DNA from: JABJAG01 sp038137215
Lineage (GTDB): Bacteria > Pseudomonadota > Alphaproteobacteria > UBA6615
Direction: 5' to 3'
Assembly (NCBI GenBank): GCA_038137215.1
Contig: JAYQBG010000033.1
Location: 1-26,107, forward strand
Length of the DNA stretch: 26,107 nt
A program made the position numbers and the translations under genes. The notes under the pieces were generated by a model. The model was not told the DNA's origin. It saw only the letters and a program-made list of their open reading frames with translations, and searched no databases. This document shows positions 15,073 through 22,619 of the stretch, in pieces. Each line of letters starts with the position of its first letter. Position 1 is the first letter of the stretch.

Positions 15073-15600
15073 CTAGACGGGCATGGGCGGCTGGCCGCTT
15101 TCGCGGAGCGCGCGTTCATAGATCGGAATATCGGCAAAGGGCTGGGTGGCGCCAGCCTGACCGAACATGTCGGAAATCCAGCCCCGATGGTAGCTGCCAT
15201 GGGTGACCAGATGGGTCAGGCACATGGCGCGCGACATGGACCCTGTGTTGCCGCCGATCAGTTCGTAATCGATGACCTCCTCCAGGTCTTCCGGGGAGAG
15301 GGATTCGACATAGGCCTTCAGGGTCTTGTCCATCTCACGGCGCGCGGCCCACAGGGCATCGAAATCCTCGATCTCCACGTCGCGCAGGGTCTGATAGTTG
15401 TGGCCCTTGCCCTGCATATGGCCCAGCCAGATATTATCGACATTGAGAAGATGGTGCAGGCTGACATAGATCGACTGCAGCGGCGTTTCCCGCTTCTTGG
15501 TGATCTCCTCCGGCGGAAGTTTCGAGACGTCCGAATAGGTCACCTCGTTCGCCCAGGCGTTGTAGTCGATCAGTGTGCTCAGATAGGTCTTGTCACGCAT
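15073..15600 (-). CDS. DinB/YfiT-family four-helix protein
   Basis: The 175-aa protein has the DinB fold pattern: DYNAWANEVTY at the start, the first metal His in VSLHHLLNVDNIWLGHMQG, and the second and third His in THLVTHGSYHRGWISDMFGQ. Family members are metal-binding four-helix-bundle proteins, some of them thiol S-transferases. The SYHRGWI motif is fully conserved here, so the metal site is probably intact. AGGAG precedes the ATG. It is the first gene of the minus operon running to 11892. Repeats fill the gap upstream. The stop is TAG. Confidence 0.92.
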   Translation of the reverse strand: MRDKTYLSTLIDYNAWANEVTYSDVSKLPPEEITKKRETPLQSIYVSLHHLLNVDNIWLGHMQGKGHNYQTLRDVEIEDFDALWAARREMDKTLKAYVESLSPEDLEEVIDYELIGGNTGSMSRAMCLTHLVTHGSYHRGWISDMFGQAGATQPFADIPIYERALRESGQPPMPV

Positions 15601-15682
15601 ACTTTTGCTCCTTCAGGGCGCCAGATTAGCGCCCTGCGGCGGTCCTGTCGAAGGGACAGCGCGCAGGCGTCCATACCGATTT

Positions 15683-15783
15683 GTCATGGCCGGGCTTGTC
15701 CCGGCCATCCACGTCAACATGTCATGCCTGGGCAAATGCGGGGGCTGATGGACGTGGATGCCCGCAACGAGTGCGGGCATGAC
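15683..15783. repeat. Dispersed palindromic repeat, family E
   Basis: The left arm (GTCATGGCCGGGCTTGTCCCGGCCATCC, itself a hairpin) and the right arm (GGATGCCCGCAACGAGTGCGGGCATGAC, also a hairpin) are joined by ACGT-containing inner inverted repeats (CCACGTC and GACGTGG). The overall plan resembles family B. It fills most of the gap 15601-15789. Confidence 0.7.
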
Positions 15784-15789
15784 GTGGAA

Positions 15790-16041
15790 TCAGGATGCGA
15801 TCAGACCCGCCTTGAACTTTCGGTCCTTCTTGATCGCCATTTCCCGGCGCAGGGCGTCGCCATGGGGCAGGGGGCCTTCGGTGTGGATCACCGTCCAGGG
15901 CCCGCGCCCGCGTGTAAACTTCGCACCGGTTCCGGTGTTGTGCGCGTCCAGCCGCGCCGCCACGTCCAGCGCGATGCCGGTATAGGTGGTGCCTGCCGTG
16001 TTGCGCAGGACATAGACGAAATAGGTTGCCTCGCTCGCCAT
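15790..16041 (-). CDS. GIY-YIG domain protein (UPF0213/YhbQ-like)
   Basis: The 83-aa protein has the GIY-YIG core reading FVYVLRN...TYTGIA (YVY/YTG in place of GIY/YIG), the conserved Arg in AARLDAHN, and the C-terminal REMAIKKDRKFKAGLI, which holds the family's catalytic Glu and Lys. Stand-alone GIY-YIG proteins of this size are common in proteobacteria and may cut branched or damaged DNA. The biological role is unproven. It follows slyX after 14 bp on the minus strand. The stop is TGA. Confidence 0.9.
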   Translation of the reverse strand: MASEATYFVYVLRNTAGTTYTGIALDVAARLDAHNTGTGAKFTRGRGPWTVIHTEGPLPHGDALRREMAIKKDRKFKAGLIAS

Positions 16042-16055
16042 CGGTGCCGCGCGGA

Positions 16056-16268
16056 CTAGTAGTGCGGGGGTGGCAGGTCGGGCTGGGTCTTTTCCGTCAC
16101 CGCCTCGGCCAGTTCGCCCATCTGGCCGGACAGCCGCCGGACCTGTTCGCGCAGCAGTTCGACAAGGTTGGCCTGCTCGGCGACCACCGACGACAAATCC
16201 TCAATCGTCTGCTCCTGATGGGCGAGCCGAATCTCAAGCTCGGCGATGCGTTCGGCGTCGGTGGTCAT
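16056..16268 (-). CDS. slyX: SlyX-family protein
   Basis: The 70-aa, entirely helical coiled-coil protein has AERIAELEIRLAHQEQTIED, then LSSVVAEQ with heptad Leu/Val, and the family's C-terminal PPHY. ATG at 16268 is the natural SlyX start (MTTDAERIAELE); the frame extends upstream over a repeat without similarity. Function is unknown in the family. It precedes the GIY-YIG gene by 14 bp. The stop is TAG. Confidence 0.92.
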   Translation of the reverse strand: MTTDAERIAELEIRLAHQEQTIEDLSSVVAEQANLVELLREQVRRLSGQMGELAEAVTEKTQPDLPPPHY

Positions 16269-16309
16269 GGCGGGCAGGTTAGCAACAGTGTTGGAGTCAC
16301 ACACAATTT

Positions 16310-16400
16310 GTCGTTCCCGCGAAGGCGGGAACCCATAAACTCTGGCGCTCAACCGGTTGTACGTCGGCGTTAATGGATGCCCGCCTGCGCGGGCATGACG
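16310..16400. repeat. Dispersed palindromic repeat, family B (copy 2, inverted)
   Basis: It reads GTCGTTCCCGCGAAGGCGGG at the left and GGATGCCCGCCTGCGCGGGC at the right, the reverse complement of the element at 3012-3100. The inner CATAAAC/TAATGG pair is partly kept. It lies between the thiolase stop and the slyX start. Confidence 0.75.
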
Positions 16401-16413
16401 GTCAAATACGCAA

Positions 16414-17652
16414 CTACCGCCCCAGCACCGTCACCACGGTCGCCGCTTCCTCGATCCCGAAGAACCCGCCGCCGTTTTCGGCGGCTGCGATGCGCGCGCC
16501 CTCGACCTGGCGTTTGCCGGCTTCGCCGCGCAGCTGGGTGACGAGCTCGTGGATCTGCATGGCACCGGTTGCCCCGATGGGGTGGCCTTTCGACAGCAGT
16601 CCACCCGAGGTGTTTACCGGAATACGCCCGCCGAGTTTCGTCTCTCCGCTCTCGGCCAGCGCGCCGCCATCGCCCCGGTCACAGAAGCCCATGTTTTCGA
16701 CCTGCACGATCTCCGCATAGGCCGAGGCGTCGTGCACTTCGGCCACGTCCACATCCTCGGGTGAGACCCCGGCCTGTTCATAGGCCCGGTCGGCGGCGAC
16801 CTTGCCGAGATGGTTGTCGAAATCGTCCGGGTCGCGATCGGAGCCGCTGACCAGTGCGCTGCCGAGAATTTTCACCGCGCGGGATTTGTCGAACCGGTCG
16901 AGTGCGTCTTCCCGGGCCAGCACCAGCGCCCCGGCGCCGTCCGAAAGCGGCGCGCACATGGCGCGGGTCAGCGGCCACGAAATCAGCCGGTCGTTGAGTA
17001 CGTCATCGACGCTGAAATCCTTCTGGTACTGGGCCAGCGGATTCATGGTCGAGTGATAGTGGCTCTTGGCCGCCGCCGCCGCGATCTGGCGCTGGGTGGT
17101 GCCGAAATGCTTCATGTGCTGACGGGCGAGCGAGGCATAGATATCCATGAAGACGCTGTGCTCGCCGGTGTCTTCCTGGGCCTCGGGCGGCAGGTCCAGC
17201 CCTTCGCCCAGCGCCAACAGGTTGGCTTCGGTCTCTTCCTGGGTGTGGACGTCCCAGCCGCCGCGAAACGCCTGAAACATCAGCTCGCGTTTTTCCGGGT
17301 AGAACATCTTCTCGCTGCCCGCGACCAGCGCGACCCCGGCCAGGCCCGCTTTCAGGCTGGCATAGGCCTGATTGAGGCCGGTGGAGGATGAACAGCAGGC
17401 GTTCTCGACATTGACGATCGGGATCGACTGGAAGCCCATGGAGCGCAGCGCGCACTGGCCGCGCACGGTGTTCTGGCCCTCCATCATGCCCTGACGGGTG
17501 TTGGAGAACCACGCGGCCTCGATATCGTCCATGGTCGCGCCTGCATCGGCCAGCGCGGTGGACACGGCCTCCCGCGTGAGTTCCTTCACCGACTTGTCGG
17601 GGAACTTGCCGAGCGCCGTCATGCCGACGCCAACGATATAGATATCCGTCAT
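16414..17652 (-). CDS. Thiolase-like protein, SCP-x / lipid-transfer type
   Basis: The 412-aa thiolase-fold protein has the N-terminal nucleophile region VENACCSSSTGL (Cys86, family N-x-C), VHDASAYAEI in place of HDAF, NTSGGLLSKGHPIGATG with the catalytic His, and AENGGGFFG where classical thiolases have CxGGG with the second Cys. Missing that Cys groups it with SCP-x-like thiolases and non-canonical acyltransferases acting on acyl-CoA side chains. ATG at 17652 follows AAGGAA; the longer frame upstream is not family-like. It is transcribed divergently from the racemase-fold gene across 156 bp, in which I see no convincing promoter. The stop is TAG. Confidence 0.9.
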   Translation of the reverse strand: MTDIYIVGVGMTALGKFPDKSVKELTREAVSTALADAGATMDDIEAAWFSNTRQGMMEGQNTVRGQCALRSMGFQSIPIVNVENACCSSSTGLNQAYASLKAGLAGVALVAGSEKMFYPEKRELMFQAFRGGWDVHTQEETEANLLALGEGLDLPPEAQEDTGEHSVFMDIYASLARQHMKHFGTTQRQIAAAAAKSHYHSTMNPLAQYQKDFSVDDVLNDRLISWPLTRAMCAPLSDGAGALVLAREDALDRFDKSRAVKILGSALVSGSDRDPDDFDNHLGKVAADRAYEQAGVSPEDVDVAEVHDASAYAEIVQVENMGFCDRGDGGALAESGETKLGGRIPVNTSGGLLSKGHPIGATGAMQIHELVTQLRGEAGKRQVEGARIAAAENGGGFFGIEEAATVVTVLGR

Positions 17653-17808
17653 GTCACTGTTCCTTGTTGGGAGATGGCGATTTTGACCTGTCTCGGCCTG
17701 GATTGCCAATATCCGGGATCGATTGCTCGTTCCGTAAGACGACGGGATGTGAGGTTTCCGAATTGCGGGCACCGTCCCTAGAATAACCCTCCAAGGGGGA
17801 GATTTTTC

Positions 17809-18462
17809 ATGACAGCACGTATCTGCGTTGTATCACCGATGGACCTGGCTCTGGATACCGTGGCCGAAGCCTTCGCCGAGATATGGCCCGAGGCGCAGGT
17901 GGTGAACCTGCTCGATGAGTCCCTCTATGCCGACTTCGCGGGCGGCAAGCCCCAGACGGCGGAAACCGGCGAGCGCGTCTCCAAGCTTTTGCACTACGCG
18001 GCCAATTGCGGCCCGGACGGGATGATCTTTGCGGGGTCGGTCTTCGGGCGCTGGGTGGAGGCGGCCCGGGCGGATATCGACATTCCCTGCCTGACCTCCT
18101 GCGAGGCAATGATCGAGGAGGCCTTCGAGCACGGCGACCGGTTCGGCATTCTCACCACCGCGGCGGGCACCCTGAAATGCCTGGTCGAGGATATCGATCG
18201 TTATTCCAAGGCCAATGATCTGGCCTGCACGATCACCGATCACATCGAGGATGCCGCACGCCCCGTGATTCTCGCGGGCGATATCGAGACCCATGACAGG
18301 ATGGTGGCGGCCGCAGCGGCGAAGATGACCGATTGCGATTGCCTGATGCTTGGCCAGTTCTCCATGGGCAGTTCGGCGAAGGTCATCGCGGAGGTTCCCG
18401 GCCGACCGGTCCTGACCGCGCCGCGCGCAGGCGTGCGCAAGCTGAAGCGGCTGCTGGGGTAG
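17809..18462 (+). CDS. Aspartate/glutamate racemase-superfamily protein (copy 1)
   Basis: The 217-aa cytoplasmic protein has the two-lobed Asp/Glu racemase fold: ICVVSPMDLALDTV at the N-terminus, then MIFAGSVFGRWVEAA, RFGILTTAAGTLKC, and CDCLMLGQFSMG. Racemases of this superfamily use two Cys, one per lobe. Here the first-lobe position (next to GSVFG) is Ala, and the second-lobe loop reads LGQFSMG instead of a GC(T/S) motif. Classical two-base racemisation is therefore unlikely, and a decarboxylase, isomerase or hydrolase-like role is possible. A strong AAGGGGGA precedes the ATG. A close paralogue lies at 18700-19374. The stop is TAG. Confidence 0.85.
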   Translation: MTARICVVSPMDLALDTVAEAFAEIWPEAQVVNLLDESLYADFAGGKPQTAETGERVSKLLHYAANCGPDGMIFAGSVFGRWVEAARADIDIPCLTSCEAMIEEAFEHGDRFGILTTAAGTLKCLVEDIDRYSKANDLACTITDHIEDAARPVILAGDIETHDRMVAAAAAKMTDCDCLMLGQFSMGSSAKVIAEVPGRPVLTAPRAGVRKLKRLLG

Positions 18463-18478
18463 GGAATTGAGCTCTCCG

Positions 18479-18505
18479 TCATGCCCGGACTTGATCCGGG
18501 TATCT
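18479..18505. repeat. Repeat family D (copy 2)
   Basis: GTCATGCCCGGACTTGATCCGGGTAT is the reverse of the hairpin at 11845-11867. A decayed inverted copy (ATGCCCGGATCAAGTCTGTC) at 18595-18614 closes a composite that encloses the family C element at 18520-18586. Confidence 0.65.
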
Positions 18506-18519
18506 TCGGCTGACTGAGA

Positions 18520-18586
18520 CCTTACCCTGAGCCCGACGAAGGGCGAGGGCGACATCCTCATACTTCGACAAGCGCAGCATAAGGAT
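18520..18586. repeat. Decayed repeat family C (copy 3)
   Basis: ACCCTGAGCCCGACGAAGGG and CATCCTCATACTTCGACAAG, followed by CGCAGCATAAGGAT, resemble the arms of the elements at 135-201 and 10422-10499 with several mismatches. It lies between the two racemase-fold paralogues. The rest of the gap 18463-18699 holds no gene. Confidence 0.6.
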
Positions 18587-18699
18587 ATCATGAGATGCCC
18601 GGATCAAGTCTGTCAGGACGAATAGGCGGTGATGCGTAGATTTCGACAAGTCGAACCGAAGCATCTAAATTCGCGGTTTCTTTCCTGAGGGATTCTCCC

Positions 18700-19374
18700 A
18701 TGTCCAAACCCAGAATTGGTGTCGTGTCGCCGACCGAAGTCGCATTTCCTACCGTGAAGGCCGCTTTCGAAGAACTCTGGCCCGAGGCGGAGCCGGTCTG
18801 TCTGCTCGACCAGTCGCTCTATGCCGACTTCATCAACGAAGACATGACCGTGCCGGACGTGATGCCCGATGCGGCCTATGCACGCATTGCAGATTTGCTG
18901 CGTTATACCGAGGACAGCGGCGCGGATGGCATCATCTTCTGCGGTTCGGTGTTCGGACGGCTGGTGGAGGCGGGCCGCGAAGGGATGAACGTGCCGGTTC
19001 AGACCTCCTATGAGGGGATGATCGCCGCGGCCTTTGCCGAGGGAAACCGGCTGGGCATTCTCGCGACAACCCCGGGCACCATCAAATGCCTCTCGGATGA
19101 TATCACGCGCTATGCTGAGGCGAACGGCCTGACTTATGAGCTGACTTCTGACGTGGCCGATGGTGCGTTCGAGAAGTTGCTGGATGGCGACCGTGACGGT
19201 CATGACGACCTGGTGGTCGCAGCGGCGGCGAAGATGACTGATTGCGACAGCCTGATGCTCGGCCAGTTCTCCATGGGGCTGGTCCCGCGCAAGATCACGC
19301 CGGTTGCGGGCCGCCCCGTTTTCACCGCGCCCTATACCGCCGTGGCCCGGATGAAGCAGGTGATCGCCGCCTGA
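18700..19374 (+). CDS. Aspartate/glutamate racemase-superfamily protein (copy 2)
   Basis: The 224-aa paralogue of the protein at 17809-18462 shares IGVVSPTEVAFPTVKAAFEE, then LLDQSLYADF, IIFCGSVFGRLVEA, RLGILATTPGTIKCL, and MTDCDSLMLGQFSMG. Unlike its neighbour it keeps a Cys before GSVFG, but the second-lobe Cys is again replaced in LGQFSMG. TGAGGGA precedes the ATG. Its TGA overlaps the ATG of the EamA gene that follows (TGATG), so the two are translationally coupled. This suggests the permease moves the substrate or product of this enzyme. Confidence 0.88.
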   Translation: MSKPRIGVVSPTEVAFPTVKAAFEELWPEAEPVCLLDQSLYADFINEDMTVPDVMPDAAYARIADLLRYTEDSGADGIIFCGSVFGRLVEAGREGMNVPVQTSYEGMIAAAFAEGNRLGILATTPGTIKCLSDDITRYAEANGLTYELTSDVADGAFEKLLDGDRDGHDDLVVAAAAKMTDCDSLMLGQFSMGLVPRKITPVAGRPVFTAPYTAVARMKQVIAA

Positions 19375-20309
19375 TGGCGTCTCTCAAAACCAGCAACCTG
19401 CGCATGACGCCGGTGGAGTGGCTGTTGCTGGTGATCCTGGGTGGCTGCTGGGGTTGCACATTCTTTTTCAACGAGATTGCGCTGGAGGGCGTGCCGCCCT
19501 TTGCCGTTATCCTGTTTCGGGTGGCGGTGGCCTCGGTCATCCTCTGGGGTGTCGTTTATGTACGCGGAGTCTTCGTGCCGTGTGACCTGAAGGTCTGGTG
19601 GTCCATTGCGGTCATGGCAGCGATCAATTCTGCGCTGCCCTTCTTCCTGATCGCCTGGGGACAGGTGCACATTACCGGCGGGCTGGCGTCGATCCTCATC
19701 GCCACATCGCCACTTTTTGCGGTGGTGGCGGCCCACTACTACACCCAGGATGAGGGCCTGACCCCTGGCAAGGTGATCGGTGTTCTTTCGGGCCTGGTCG
19801 GGGTCGTGTTTCTGCTGGGGCCGGAACTGCTCGGCGCTATCGGACGTGACTTCGTGGCCCAGCTTGCCGTGCTGGGCGCGGCGATCTCATATGCCGGTTC
19901 CGCCCTTTACGGTCGGCGGTTCGCTGCCATGGGCGTGCCGCCCATGGTGATGGCCACCGGCCAGATGACCATGTCCACGGTGCTGCTGGCGCCATTTGCG
20001 CTGGTCGTGGCCCAGCCCTGGAACATTGCCATGCCCGACGGAACCGTCTGGGCCGCCCTGATCGGACTCGCGACCGTCTCCACCGCGTTCGCCTATCTGA
20101 TCTACTTCCGCATCCTGCACAATGCGGGCGCGATCAATATCCTGCTGGTGAATTTTCTGGTGCCGGTCAGTGCGCTGCTGCTCGAAATTTTTGTGCTGGG
20201 AGAAACCCTGACGGTCGAGCAGACGATCGGGCTGGGATTCATTGCCGCAGGACTGGCTTTGATCGATGGGCGTATATTGGATCGGTTGCCACACCGGAGT
20301 ACGTACTAA
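19374..20309 (+). CDS. EamA-family (DMT) permease, tandem copy 1
   Basis: The 311-aa inner-membrane protein has about ten helices in two EamA repeats: WLLLVILGGCWGCTFFFNEI, PPFAVILFRVAVASVILWGV, NSALPFFLIAWGQVHITGGL with ASILIATSPLFAV, and in repeat 2 AYLIYFRILHNAGAINILLV, then PVSALLLEIFVLGETLT. ATG 19374 overlaps the stop of the racemase-fold gene. An upstream extension of the frame antisense-like to that gene is ignored. Its TAA overlaps the ATG of the next EamA gene (TAATG). At the point where the next copy is broken, this one reads VAQLAVLG with CAG, which shows what the intact codon was. Confidence 0.92.
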   Translation: MASLKTSNLRMTPVEWLLLVILGGCWGCTFFFNEIALEGVPPFAVILFRVAVASVILWGVVYVRGVFVPCDLKVWWSIAVMAAINSALPFFLIAWGQVHITGGLASILIATSPLFAVVAAHYYTQDEGLTPGKVIGVLSGLVGVVFLLGPELLGAIGRDFVAQLAVLGAAISYAGSALYGRRFAAMGVPPMVMATGQMTMSTVLLAPFALVVAQPWNIAMPDGTVWAALIGLATVSTAFAYLIYFRILHNAGAINILLVNFLVPVSALLLEIFVLGETLTVEQTIGLGFIAAGLALIDGRILDRLPHRSTY

Positions 20310-21223
20310 TGGCCACCAAAACCAGCACCCTGCGCATGACACCCCTCGAATGGGGCTTAATCGGAATTCTCTCGGTGCTGTGGGGCGGTGCCTTTTTCCT
20401 GATCGAGATCGCGCTGCGCGATCTGCCGCCCTTCACCATCATGGTGTTTCGTGTGGGCGGAGCGGCGCTGTTTCTGTGGATGATCGTGCTGATTCGCGGC
20501 ACCGAAATTCCGAAGGGCCTCGACATCTGGGGGGTGCTGACGATCATGGCGGTGTTCAATTCGGCGCTGCCGTTTTCGCTGATCTGCTGGGGCCAGATCC
20601 AGATCACCAGCGGGCTGGCCTCGATCCTGATCGCGATGACACCACTTTTTGCAGTGATCACGGCGCATTTCTTCACCGACGAAAAGGGCTTCACACCGAT
20701 CAAGGGGCTTGGCGTGTTGTCGGGCATCATCGGGATTGTGGTGATGATCGGGCCGGAGTTTTTGCGGGACCTCGGCGCGAATGTCTTTGCCTAGTTGGCG
20801 GTGCTCGGCGGGGCGGTGTCCTATTCGATTGCTGCCGTCTTCGGACGCCGGTTTGGACACAAGGATATGTTGCCGATCTCCATCGCGGCAGGGCAGGTCA
20901 CCATGGCGATGGTGCTGCTGCTACCCTTCGTATTAATCTTCGACCGGACGTGGACCCTCGATGTCCCGAGCTTGCCCGGTATCGGGGCTGTGGCCGGACT
21001 GGCGCTCGGCTCCACGGGCATCGCCTACTTGATCTACTGCCGGGTGCTGGCCAGCGCGGGGGCGACCAACCTGATGCTGGTCAACTTTCTCACCCCGGTC
21101 AGCGCGCTACTGCTGGGCATCTTCGTACTGGGGGAAGCCCTGACGACAGAGCAGGTGATCGGGATGGCGTTTATCGCGCTCGGTTTGGCCCTGATCGACG
21201 GCCGCCTGTTCGGGCGGCGTTGA
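20309..21223 (+). pseudogene. EamA-family (DMT) permease, tandem copy 2, with an in-frame TAG
   Basis: It is a paralogue of the upstream permease over its full length of about 304 residues. The first part (20309-20794) ends ...LGANVFA, then TAG at 20792-20794, and the frame continues without shift as LAVLGGAVSYSIAAVFGRRF. The paralogue has VAQLAVLG here, so CAG became TAG by one transition. The break falls at the junction of the two EamA repeats, so the N-terminal product would be a half-transporter of five helices. An internal start at GTG 20801 could in principle make the second half. The frame ends in TGA, 6 bp before the convergent hydrolase gene. It is a recent pseudogene, a split gene or a sequence error. 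Confidence 0.85.
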
Positions 21224-21229
21224 GCGCGC

Positions 21230-22084
21230 CTAGCCTTCCTCGACCGGATTCACCAGCACGCCGACATTCTCAATGTGAATCTCGCAGGTGTCGCCGTGCT
21301 GCATGAAGATCTGAGGCTCGCGCGACTGGCCCACACCCGAGGGCGTGCCCGAGGCGATCACATCGCCCGGCTGCAGTTCCAGCATGTTCGAGACATAGGA
21401 GATGCAGGTCGCCACATCGAAGATCATGTCCTTCGTGTTGGCGCTCTGCAGGGTTTCGCCGTTGAGCACGGTCGAGATATCGAGGATCTGCGGGTCGGGA
21501 ATTTCATCGGCGGTCACCATCCAGGGGCCGAAGCCGCCGGTCTTGGCGAAGTTTTTGCCCGGCACGATCTGGGCCGTGTGGTACTGCCAGTCCCGCGCGC
21601 TGCCTTCGTTGATGCAGGAATAGCCCGCCACGTGGGAGAGCGCGTCTTCCTTGGAGATGTGACGCCCGGGCTTGCCGATGATCACGGCCAGTTCGCACTC
21701 GTAATCCAGCTTTTGGACCACCGGCGACTTCATCAGCGCCTGCTTGTGGCCCACCATGGTGTCGGGATAGCGCCCGAAGATCATCGGGTGCTCGGACTTG
21801 GAGCGGGGCAGGCCGGCATCGATGGCTTCCTGCAGATGATCCATGTAGTTCACCCCGACGCACCAGATATGGGCCGGGTCGGGGATCACGGGCAGGAAGG
21901 AGATGTCGTCAAGGTTATGGTCGGCGTCTGCGTCGGCATGGGCGGCCATGTCCGCGACCTTGCCGCTGGCGATGAGTTCGCGCAGAGACGCAACCCCGGC
22001 ATGTTCGGTCAGATCGACCACGCCCTTGTCGTTCACAAGACCCACGCGGGCGCCGGATCCGGCATCAAAGGTAATCAGTTTCAT
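21230..22084 (-). CDS. Fumarylacetoacetate hydrolase-fold protein
   Basis: This 284-aa FAH-family hydrolase or isomerase has the N-terminal extension MKLITFDAGSGARVGLV and IWCVGVNYMDHLQE. The metal-binding Glu pair is in LDYECELAVIIGKPG, with GYSCINEGSARDWQ (catalytic Asp), FGPWMVTADEI, and ASGTPSGVGQ at the C-terminal end. The family cleaves or isomerises 2,4-diketo or 2-oxo acids in aromatic and amino-acid breakdown using Mg2+ or Ca2+. The substrate is uncertain. It lies 15 bp after the broken E1-beta-like gene, so it was probably the last gene of an operon whose front part is now missing. The stop is TAG. Confidence 0.93.
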   Translation of the reverse strand: MKLITFDAGSGARVGLVNDKGVVDLTEHAGVASLRELIASGKVADMAAHADADADHNLDDISFLPVIPDPAHIWCVGVNYMDHLQEAIDAGLPRSKSEHPMIFGRYPDTMVGHKQALMKSPVVQKLDYECELAVIIGKPGRHISKEDALSHVAGYSCINEGSARDWQYHTAQIVPGKNFAKTGGFGPWMVTADEIPDPQILDISTVLNGETLQSANTKDMIFDVATCISYVSNMLELQPGDVIASGTPSGVGQSREPQIFMQHGDTCEIHIENVGVLVNPVEEG

Positions 22085-22099
22085 AAGTTCGGCTCCGGT

Positions 22100-22429
22100 T
22101 CAGGCGGCAAGTGTTTCACGCGCTTTGGCGACGACGCGTTCGGTGGTGACGCGGAACTCGTTTTCCATGGGTTCCGCATAGGAGACAGGCATACGCGGTG
22201 CGCCGATGCGCCGTCCATGGGTTTTCAGATCGCCCGCGCAGTTGTCGGTGACATCGGCAAGGATTTCCGCCGCGAAGCCGCCCACCTGCACGGCTTCTTG
22301 GGCGACCAGCAGACGGCCGGTCCTTTTCACGGAGGCATAGACCGCCGCTTTGTCCCAGGGCCAGAGCGTCCGCAGGTCGATCACCTCCACCGAGGCGCCA
22401 TCCCCGGCAAGGGTCTCGGCGGCTTCGTG
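22100..22429 (-). pseudogene. 3' remnant of an E1-beta (2-oxo acid dehydrogenase / transketolase C-domain) gene
   Basis: About 110 residues remain of the C-terminal domain of a 2-oxoisovalerate, pyruvate or acetoin dehydrogenase beta subunit: HEAAETLAGDGASVEVIDLR, then TLWPWD, SVKRTGRLLVAQEAVQVGGF and PVSYAEPMENEF. Full beta subunits have some 320-340 residues, so two thirds including the thiamine-pyrophosphate domain are missing. Reading upstream in frame, similarity stops at the His codon (22427-22429) and a TGA follows at 22433-22435. Composition is native (high GC). GTG 22390 is an in-frame codon but not a credible start. The break coincides with the start of the low-GC segment. Confidence 0.85.
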
Positions 22430-22522
22430 ATTTCATCATACCGGGAACGCACCAAAGAGTCGGATGAAACGCAGGCATCCAAGGACGATGCCGATAAGGA
22501 AAAGCCTAAGAAACAGGACTGA
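22430..22522 (+). pseudogene. Possible 3' remnant of an unrelated plus-strand gene (charged tail)
   Basis: A plus-strand frame reads SYRERTKESDETQASKDDAD followed by KEKPKKQD and TGA. It is an extremely hydrophilic Lys/Asp/Glu-rich end such as is often seen at protein C-termini. It starts exactly where the E1-beta remnant on the other strand stops. If real, it is a second decapitated gene placed head to head with the first. The family is unrecognisable, and chance cannot be excluded. Confidence 0.35.
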
Positions 22523-22619
22523 TCCACCTACGGATCGACGGCATTTTATCTTCAGCTTGTGGATTGGGACATGCCGCCAAAAGCACTAAAATGCAATACG
22601 CCGGCTTATTTCAGTCGGA
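22523..22619. other. Low-GC spacer downstream of the NOS gene
   Basis: No gene, repeat or clear terminator hairpin is visible. If translation read through the NOS TAG stop it would add only two sense codons before TGA. Confidence 0.5.

Noticed and set aside
135..18614. CRISPR array
   Set aside because: The repeats are dispersed, palindromic, of variable length and kilobases apart, with no regular spacers.
376..21223. Genome-wide reassignment of TAG to Gln, suggested by two in-frame TAG codons at Gln positions
   Set aside because: Many genes in the window end in TAG at exactly the family's normal C-terminus (for example the MDR gene at 7799-7801, whose read-through would run antisense into the next gene). 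TAG is therefore a working stop here; only local suppression or mutation remains possible.
22433..22435. TGA upstream of the E1-beta remnant as another selenocysteine codon
   Set aside because: No E1-beta similarity exists on the upstream side, so this is a breakpoint and not an internal codon.
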